Positions 51,673 to 62,130 of a stretch of DNA of 64,000 nucleotides are shown here, piece after piece. The notes under the pieces are model-generated. The model was not told the origin of the DNA and did no database searches. It saw only the letters and a list, made by a program, of their open reading frames with translations. Position 1 is the first letter of the stretch, and each line of letters begins with the position of its first letter. Position numbers and translations under genes: made by a program. Source of the DNA: Sinonovacula constricta (lineage: Eukaryota > Mollusca > Bivalvia > Cardiida > Solecurtidae); contig CM017572.1 in assembly GCA_007844125.1 (NCBI GenBank), positions 25,005,879-25,069,878 of the forward strand, written 5' to 3'.

Positions 51673-54600
51673 ATAAAAGATGAGTAATTGACAATGATAA
51701 TGTTTGCATTCCATCATTAAATATGTACATTTCATACAACTTTACCGACACATGAACCGAGAATGAACACAGGCTGCTAAAAGCGTAAATTAAAAACATG
51801 TAATTGCTCAAAAGTTTCGTACTTTTCTTGAAATGTGTCTCAGCCATCATGTAATCTGTCAACTTCTTTAACTGTAAAAGGGTGTTATGTATACTTTACA
51901 AATACACCTACACTATCAGCCTCATCTCACTTGCATGAAAAGTCTTCGTATATTTCAGCGATCGCAATTATTCTTGACCTTTATCTTGCACCTACAAAAC
52001 ATCTTACCTTTTTATCTCTACTACCTCAAATCAATCAGTTAATCAATCAGTTTTCTGCACTCTTTGTGGTTTTATTTGTAAGAACATAATTCGTAAGGTA
52101 GTTACTTCTACCTTCTAATCAGTAATCAATCAGTTGTCCACACTCTTGGCTGTTTGATTGTAAGAGCGTGTTTTATTTGTAAGAGCATAATGCATAAAGT
52201 ATCTCCTTCTACTTCCAATCAATCAGTAATCAATCAGTTGTCCACATTCTTTGCTGATTGTAAGAACATAATGCATAAAGTATCTCCTTCTACTTCCAAT
52301 CAATCAGTAATCAATCAGTTGTCCACATTCTTTGCTGATTGTAAGAACATAATGCATAAAGTATCTCCTACTTCCAATCAATCAGTAATCAATCAGTTGT
52401 CCACATTCTTTGCTGATTGTAAGAACATAATGCATAAAGTATCTCCTACTTCCAATCAATCAGTAATCAATCAGTTGTCCACATTCTTTGCTGATTGTAA
52501 GAACATAATACATAAAGTATCTCCTACTTCCAATCAATCAGTAATTAATCAGTTGTCCACATTCTTTGCTGATTGTAAGAACATAATGCATAAAGTATCT
52601 CCTACTTACAATCAATCAGTAATCAATCAGTTGTCCACATTCTTTGCTGATTGTAAGAACATAATGCATAAAGTATCTCCTACTTACAATCAATCAGTAA
52701 TCAATCCGTTGTCCACACTCTTGGCTGTTTTATTTGTAAGAACATAATGCATAAAGTATCTCCTACCTCTAATTAATCAGCAGTCATTCAGTTCTCTGCA
52801 CTCTGTGTTGTCTTATTGTAAGAGCATAAAAGCAGTTAAAAAAGTATTATGCTGTAACATATTGAAGTTAACCTTTTATAATTGTAAAGTACAGAGCTAA
52901 TTGTTTTAAAGAAATGTAAATGGTTTAAGTTATAGAAGTGTGTATGTTAGCTAATGTGATATAGTTTGCTTTTTTTTCAACAGGGTTGTCAACTTGTTTT
53001 ATTAGTTATAGATTTTGTTGAGTATAAACATTGTTTACCGGCCGCAATAGCTCAAGTGGAGAGTGTTGGCTTGCAGATCGGGAGGTCGCGGGTTCAAACC
53101 CAGGCCAGCTCAATCTAAAGGCTTTAAAGTTGGTAGTAGGGTCTTCCCTCCTGACGCTAAACTAAGGGGACAGCATTATGTCTGACTCGTCGGTGTCAGT
53201 ATAATGGACCAGCCGGGTTCAGTCCATGGGCACCTCATAAGTGCCCCTGTACTATAATGATAGAAATGCCAGCAAATCCCATCCCTAAACATTGTAATAC
53301 AAAATTATATGTCCATTAATTGTTGTTTTCTGATTAACTGTTACAGATTGACTTTATAATGTTGCTTATTAATATTATTTTATTTATAGATTACTGAAAT
53401 TTTTTTTGTTTGTGTATTTGTGTTTAGAAAATAATGTTTTTTTTGCAGACTGGGTTCATGTATATCATCATTATTTTGACAAGTCTTATACTTTGCCTTT
53501 ATTATTCTTTATCGTACTGTACTTGAATGTTCAGTGGCCTTCTATAATTCTGTCAATATTTAGATGGAAATTTATTTCTGCAAATTTTTAAATAATGAAA
53601 TTGATATAAAGTGTTTGGACCTACAAATCACCTTGTTCAGAAAGAACTTTGCATATTCTTTCAATGGAAATTAAGTAGCTAACTCTGTATAAGGGACACT
53701 ATTGTGGCGTTGTTGTCTTAACATTTTTGAGTTGTAGCACTGTATATAGTATTTTTTCGTATATGTGTGCATATTTGTAAATGCCTCCAAGACATAAATA
53801 CTTCTTTACTTTATTTGATTCCATTGTTAGGACTAAAAATTGAAAAGTATAAACTTTCCACCTCTTAATTGCCAAATTATTATATGTTCATATAAACAAC
53901 CCATTTTTATTTTTTAATTGCATTTTCAATTCAGTTAATTGAATCTCTTATATAAAAATGTGCTTGTATCTTGCAGTGTTGTCTAAGTCGCAATTATACT
54001 GTTCTGTAACAATGTGAATTTTAATATGCTTTTTTTTTAACAATAATCATAAAAATCATAAATTGTATTTCATTATCTTTCATTTACAGGGTCTACTAAT
54101 GAGTCTAACAATGATAAAAAACATTCCCATTCCAATACTGTTCTGTCTATAAATTTTTTTTACAGTAACTTAGTTTTTTTTATGCTATTGACTATGAAGG
54201 GCTTAAAATATAAATAATTAAGAAATTATAACCATATTTATGTGCATCAATTTGCTTAAACTGTTTGTCGAATATGTTAACAGCGACAGCGCTGGTCAGA
54301 GTTTGAACACCATAAAATCTCTGAGGGTCTTGAGAGTATTGCGACCATTGAAGACAATCAACAGGGTACCGAAGCTGAAGGTCAGTCAATAAAACCCCTA
54401 TCTTATTGTCACCATAACTACAATACTGTTGTGTATACATGAAACAATGATACTAGTGTAGCAGACAGAGGGGCGTTCATTTCCGATCGGTTAGAGTCTC
54501 AGACTTGTAATTCCTCAGCCCCTAGCCACGTGGGTTTGAGTCGCAGTTGGGGTAAGATCTTTCAGAAATGTTCTAATTATCTTGTGGGAAGATATTTTCA

Positions 54601-57600
54601 TATACTTCATATAAGAAATATAGTAAATTTTATTTTTAATTTGCTTGTTTAAAAAAATAGATTTTTTTTATCTCAAGCCTGAAAACTCATGTATAACACA
54701 CAACATACTTATTTATAATCTGTGTTATTTGCAGGCTGTCTTTGATTGTGTGGTCAACTCGTTGAAGAACGTATCTAACATCCTCATCGTGTATATGTTG
54801 TTCCAATTCATTTTTGCTGTCATCGCTGTACAGTTGTTTAAAGGAAAGTTCTTCTTTTGCACGGATGAATCCAAGGAAACACGAGATGAGTGCAAGTAGG
54901 TTGCAGATTTTTATGTAAAAATGATTTTTACATTAAATTTCACCATTATTTAATAGATACTCATAATTCAGCAATCGTTTTTACATTGAAATCACTTAAA
55001 CTTTAGAATCAACATACTCCAGCAGTTATAATAAACATAATTCAAAAGAAAAATCAATATTCCTGCTTTAATAATAATTCAAAAATAGTAAGCCCTGTGG
55101 CTTTGTTATTATTGGCTTCATCATATTACAGACTAGAACGCCAGTCTTTTAATACAAAGTCTGAACAGCTGTAGTGGTTTAAATTTTGTTTTTAGGGGTC
55201 ATTTCTTCTCATACGAGGATGGGCCCGATGCCCCGGCGGTCAAACCACGGTTGTGGGAGAGACAGGACTTCCATTATGATGACCTGTTTTTCGCCATGCT
55301 CACCTTGTTTACGGTCACCACCGGCGAAGGATGGCCTCAGTAAGATCACAGGACAGTCTTCAAAGCCCGTATTCACCAACCATTCCGAAGTCTAAGTCAT
55401 GACTTAAGCCCAAGTCACAATTTTCATACCAACAAAAATAAGCTTATTTATGAAGTGTCAATGAGATTTTAGGCTCAAAGTAGTTAAGCTAAAGTGTCAT
55501 GCAAAAATACAGACACAAAGCAAAATACATTTAAAGAATAAAGAAATTTGTGGATCGATATTCAGGACTTGAGCAATTCTTACTTAAGAATAGTTGGTGA
55601 ATACTGGCCTAAATGTTTAAAGAATTAAGTTTATAATGAGATGTCCATGACTTAGTTGAAGACGCCTTAGTTTCCTTATCGCTTGGTTCTTGTTGTAATA
55701 CATGTGAAATGAATGACTATTCCACAACCTGACTATAACTATAATTACAATCATCAGCATTTAAATTGGCTGTGGTTTTGAATGACAATTGTTCATGTTG
55801 ATTTTCAATGTTATTATTATTAGTCTCTTGTTCCAATTGTACTTAAAGCTAAATGGCAAATGTATGTGAGGTGTCGAGGGGCATACTCCCCATTAGGGGC
55901 TTCTTAGGTTGCAACCGCAAGCGTATAACTATAGCTTATTAAGATAGGCATTATTATTATGCCATAAAAGTAAATAGTGAACTATATTATGTCCTGATAT
56001 AATTTGAATCATTGCATATGTAATCTTAAGTAACTTTGCTTGATGCGGCTAGAGACGTCATTGTGTTTTCTGTATTGAATGTGTAATACTGCATATATTC
56101 GGTGGGTAAAGTGTGCCTTTACCAAAAGAATTATTGTTTGTTGATGTTAATAAATTGATTTCATAATAGAACAACTACATATAAATCTATGAGGGTTGCC
56201 TGTGGCCGAGCAGTTAGTCGAGTTTTAACTTCTCAGAGGTTTTCCAGCTAGATTGCGGTGTGCCGGTGGTTCTACCCAGACATAAGTCTGAGGTCTTCCT
56301 CCACCAATAATAAGCTGGACGTCACCAATATGACCATAATTGCATCCGTGCAATGTAACAAAAAAACAACAACATTTAACTATGATACATCTATAATTCT
56401 TTGCATTCAGGGTCCTGAAACATTCCATGGATTCGACATATGTAGACAGGGGCCCTAGACCCAACTATCGAATGGAGATGGCAGTATTCTACGTTGTTTT
56501 CTTTATCGTGTTCCCGTTCTTCTTTGTCAACATTTTCGTCGCTCTGATCATCATAACATTCCAGGAACAGGGGGAGAGTGACTTGTGTGACCAAGACGTC
56601 GACAAAAACCAAGTATGTGTTTGTGATAGGCAGAAGAGCACTATAATCTACCACATTAAAATGGATTTAGGGATATGTAAAGCCAAAAGAGTACTATAAT
56701 CTACAACATCATTAAAATGGATTTAGGAATATGTAAAGCCAAAAGAGTGCTATAATCTACAACATCATTAAAATGGATTTAGGAATATGTAAAGCCAAAA
56801 GAGTGCTATAATCTACAACATCATTAAAGTTGATTTAGGGATATGTAAAGCCAAAAGAGTGCTATAATCTACAACATCATTAAAATGGATTTAGGAATAT
56901 GTAAAGCCAAAAGAGTGCTATAATCTACAGCATCATTAAAATGGATTTAGGAATATGTAAAGCCAAAAGAGTGCTATAATCTACAACATCATTAAAGTTG
57001 ATTTAGGAATATGTAAAGCCAAAAGAGTGCTATAATCTACAACATCATTAAAATGGATTTAGGAATATGTAAAGCCAAAAGAGTGCTATAATCTACAACA
57101 TCATTAAAATGGATTTAGGAATATGTAAAGCCAAAAGAGTGCTATAATCTACAACATCATTAAAATGGATTTAGGAATATGTAAAGCCTATAGAGTGCTA
57201 TAATCTACAACATCATTAAAATGGATTTAGGGATATGTAAAGCCAAAAGAGTGCTATAATCTACAACATCATTAAAATGGATTTAGGGATATGTAAAGCC
57301 TATAGAGTGCTATAATCTACAACATCATTAAAATGGATTTAGGTATATGTAAAGCTGAAGTTGACATACACTTATTGGAAAGAAACTTGCAGATAAGGGT
57401 CACAAACAAATGATGGTTATTTCTGTGTCCCAATCAAATATGAGTATACATTTTTTCTCATGCTTCTTTTAAACACAGCACAATTGATTCTGGCTATTTT
57501 ATACGAACTTAATTACCCATCTCAACTAGAATTGGAAAATACTGTTCAATAACTTATTATTATTAAAATTTTCCATTATTTTTATCAAACTTTGCACATG

Positions 57601-60600
57601 ACATTTCTAAATGATAATGATGCAAAATATTGCTGTTTTTTCTCAAATTTACTTATAAGCTTGTTTTTTATCATTTTGTTTCCACAGAAACAATGTATAG
57701 ATTTCACCATCAATGCAAGACCACTGTGTCGGTTCATGCCAAAAGTGAAAGGTTCCTTTAAATATCGTATCTGGAAGTTGGTGGTGTCACCGAAGTTCGA
57801 GTATTTTGTCATGACTCTGATAGCTTTGAACACGGCAGTACTAATGATGAAGGTATGTATAAAGCCATATATGTCTTGTTCATTTTAATTACATGTTTAT
57901 TTTCAGAGATTTTCTGTTACACCTTATAATAACACTTTTTTAATTTTGAAAATTCTATTCTGGTTGTAAAAAAGCCGTGATTTTTACGAATCTATTCAAA
58001 ATCGGGGAAATACTCAGGAAAAGTATGAACTGGTTTGGGTACTAAATAGGCATAATGTGTCAATAAAACGGGACTGTTTTGCAAGCATGTATTTGATACT
58101 GTTTCGTGATGTCCGCTGCATTTTTGCGAAGCCTTTTTAGTCACGAAATTGGCATCAGTTCGGTGAGATTGTAAATATGCTGTCAATAACAGATGTGAAC
58201 GTTGACTCCAGCGATCTAGCCAGTCTTCAGTAAGCAACTCATTTGCAAAGCCTGACTTTAGAAACTTAAAAACCTGGAATTTTACCAGCAAAAGTTTATG
58301 GGAACCCAGTTCTGGTTTATTTTGTTTTTGTTGGCACCATTGTGCCATTAAATACAAAAATACAAATAGCTACGATGAAACGTGCATCAAAAAAGTTAAG
58401 TCCCCTTTGTCACTGACATGTTTTTGTTGGTTTTAATGTCTGTTTAATTTTTTCCAAAGATTGAAAAATGTCCCTCAAAAGTGTCAAAAAGATGTTTTCC
58501 ATTTTTTGTTTCAAATATAATTTTTATAAGATATATAGTCCAAACAAATTTTTATACATCAAGTAGTCAGTAGACCAATTGTCCAAAATTTTACTTAGAA
58601 AGTTTTTGTACACAAAACAAATGTTATTTAAGGTTTTAAGCCAATATCTTTGTGGAATTTTATTTAAACTGAGCCGTTTAAAAACTCCAGATGGTGAACA
58701 CTTTTTATAACATTTCACACCCAAAACAACATATATTAATTCCAAATATTGTTTATTTTTTATTCTACTGCTACAGGTGCATACAACTAACTTTCTTGAT
58801 GTAAGATCTAAGTGTGGTTCACTCTCACAAATCTAGCTTAGACATATTGCCAAATTGTAATGCAGCGTTTTATGTCAATCACATAAAAACCCGAACAAAA
58901 TCTGACTCTGTTTTGTTAAGTCTATACAAGTGTGGTTTTAGTTGTTTGGACAATTTTTATTCAAGTAGTGGTTGTAGAAGTTCCATTTGACATTCCCTTT
59001 TGAAAGCTCTGCCTTTGTTTATAGTTTGTTTGCCATGTTTGTTTTTCTTTCATCTTGTTTACAGTTGCCATTAACACCGTTTTAGAAAGAGAATGCTAAC
59101 AACTAAACTTTTTAAAATAAATAACATCGGTTCATGAAGCAAATATTTGTTGCGAAAGCTCAGAAATGCCACCGAAATTTGTGTTTTTTTCTGCTCTTGT
59201 ATCCCTGCCCATTGTTTTTAACTAGCCATCACTTTTGGCTTTGCCATCACGTCAAAGAAACTGTAGATATCAGCTTCGTTTGTTTGCATCCAGTTTGCTT
59301 CATGACTTGAGTCAGATCTCTTTGCAACGATCCAATGCATGGGTTGTGTTGTTTTTGTCGTGGTTTAAATTATACTTGATTTTTTTTTAGATTTCATGTG
59401 ATATGCATTCTCTCTAAGGCCATTTTCTTGTAAGTTTAAATGACTTCAGTCAAGTTGCATGACTTGATCACACTGTCGTTTGTTTAAACATTTTATCATT
59501 GCGGAATGTTCGCAGTTCAGTGATGGAATCGCTGACTTATTAACTCAGAGTCTTTCAGCAGCAGAGTAGTAAGGGTTTCTGACTTGTAACAATTAATTTC
59601 ACAGGTGTACCCGACCTGGTAGCGCAATCGTCGGAGCGTCGCTCCAGGTACAGGAGACCTCGGGTTTGATCCCGAGCCGTGAGATACCAAAAAAAATGGT
59701 GGTGGTATAGCTCCCTTGCTAACACTCAAGCAAATATAAGGGTCATTCCACAACTGGTTGGCCCAGTGTAAGGTTAATGTGGTATCATGCCAGGTGTTCA
59801 TGGCATGCTATACACATTGAAGGCAGCACTATATCTCCTTCAAGTGGACACCATCCCCAGATAACTGAAATACTGTTGGTGAGATGATAAACCCAATAAA
59901 CAAATTTCACAGGTGAGAGCTTTCATACATGAAAGTCTTCTAACTGACGTACTGGGTGCAGTGGTTATACCCAGAGGGTTGTTCAGGTGCTTGGTACCCT
60001 ATTTTACCTGTATAACCACAGTTGTGACAATCTGTCTCAAAATCATACCAAACCTTAATCCTACTCAAAATTAGTTCAATTGAAATTTGTTTGAAAAAGA
60101 TATGTGTAACTGCAATTCAGGGCATCAAAGGTCATGCCAAGGAAAGGTATTAACAGTCTTTAGTAAATGTCCAAAATAAAACATATAAATGAATACAAAA
60201 GTTCAGACAGTAAATGCAAACAATTACAGATTTTGTTACTTGTTTTGCCATGTGTGTAAAAGGTTTAAGCAGCTTGGCGCAGTTATCCAGCTGTCTTCAC
60301 TAAACACATGTGCAGCATTGGACAGGTAGACTTCTGATGAATTGATGTTTAATTTTATGTGGAACACCACATCATTTATACATGTGTTAAAAAAGTCACG
60401 AAAAAAAAAGGAAAGCATTTTACGATGGTATGTTGTCCTGGGAGGACGCCAGATGACAGTATTTTAATTTGGTCACGCATAAGCGTAAAGTTACCTTAAT
60501 TCGTCGGCTCCAGGTACGGGAGGCCCCGGGTTCGATCCCGGGCCGCAACATACCAAAGTCGTTAAAAAAGGTAGTGGTATACATCCCTTGCTAACGCTCA

Positions 60601-62097
60601 TGCAAATATTAGGGTAGTTCCACGACTGGTTGGCCCGGTGTCAGGATAATGTGATTGAGTGTGGTATCATGCCAGGTGTTCACGGCATGCTATACACAGT
60701 GAAGGCGGCACTTTATCTGCTTCAAGTGGACACCGTCTCCAGATAACTGAAATACTGTTGGTGGGACGATAAACCCAATAAATAAATAAATATTACCTTA
60801 ATTCTGTCATGGGCTTTTTATAAATAGGTGAGCAGACTTTTTTGTATGCAGGCCGAATGCATAAAAGAATACCGATATCTGGAGAAATTACAATCACCTA
60901 ATCCAGTCTTCTGCTTAAATGATGTCTTATGAGGACAAATATCTTTTGACAACATGATGCTTCATTTTAATATTGCCCAGTAATATAAAATCATGTTCAA
61001 GCAGCAGAGCTAAATGCAAGATGTCTCTATGTCTACATGCAATTAGTAAGATGCCACAAAGACTTTTGAGTAAGCTGAACAGGGTTAGAATAAACACTGA
61101 AATAATTTATTTTCATATTGTCTGCAATTCCTTGGGGAAAAATTAAAAAAAAAAAAATGATTTTGTTGCACTTGCTACACGTGGTATAGATATACGCATT
61201 GTTTTTCATACTGTCTAAACTTTTTGTTTTCAATATAGTAAAAAATACTTTATTTTACTCTTGAATTATTCAACTAATGGCACTAAAGTAAAACAGGAAC
61301 AACATACATTGGAATATAAGTTTTGTCTAATTAAGATCAATTTATCATTATGTTAATCATTAGTTCTTGTTGATATGTTTAGCATACATTCAGCGTATAC
61401 ATGTTTGAGTCTTTTTCAGGTTTGCCTTAAAACTATTGCAATGTCTTCCCTTTCAGCTAAGTTTGTTTTTTATGTAGACAATTATTTATGAGAAACCTAT
61501 TTCTGTTATTTTTTGTTAATTAATATTTTGTAAGCCACCCAAATCTATTAAAAATTATGATAACCAACAGCTATGACAATATCACACTGAGCCAAAACAT
61601 TGGGGATTTCTACGTATTACTACAACTTTTCTGCATTCGGTTAGGATACAATGTTTGATTTTTATTTCAAAGGTTGACAGTATTTCAGTAAGGACAAATA
61701 AACAACAAAATGCACAATTCAGAGCTCAGCAGCTATTGTATAAAGGTCGCCTGTTTTCAGTGTGTTCCCCACATTTTTGTTACAAAGCTATGGAATCATT
61801 CTTCCATGTGTTTAACACAAAGTCATTTATTACGTTGAACACAATATGATATCGACTTGGTTAATATTGTGATCCCCAAAACTCCTTGCAGTTATTGACA
61901 ATTATTTAAGTTATTTTGATAATGTTTTATGTGTCGTCAGCCGCTTTTTATATATTGACAGTGTTTCAACTTTGAATTCAAGTTGTTTCCTTTTATTTTT
62001 TTATTTTTGTCAATTATTAACAGCCAATTTATCGTTTATTTATTATTATAAAGATGTAAAATTAAGATTATTATTGATTATTATGGTTTGTATGATG

Positions 62098-62130
<33 letters not shown>

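Larger units (their letters stand above)
43404..54283. other. 10.9 kb intron between IIIS3 and IIIS4 exons
   Basis: It holds a LINE-end fragment (43790), a MITE-1 (44747), a SINE-B (45963), part of a hAT-like element (46886), TTA/TTC repeats (47590), SINE-C copies (48440, 48850, 51132), a MITE-1 with a SINE-A inside it (50017), an (AT)n tract (51591), a 78-bp minisatellite (52005) and a SINE-B (53038). No alternative IIIS3-S4 exon was recognised. Confidence 0.6.

Noticed and set aside
52154..52747. 197-codon open frame encoding a 26-residue repeat
   Set aside because: The frame is produced by a 78/81-bp minisatellite inside an intron; there is no splice or protein-family support.
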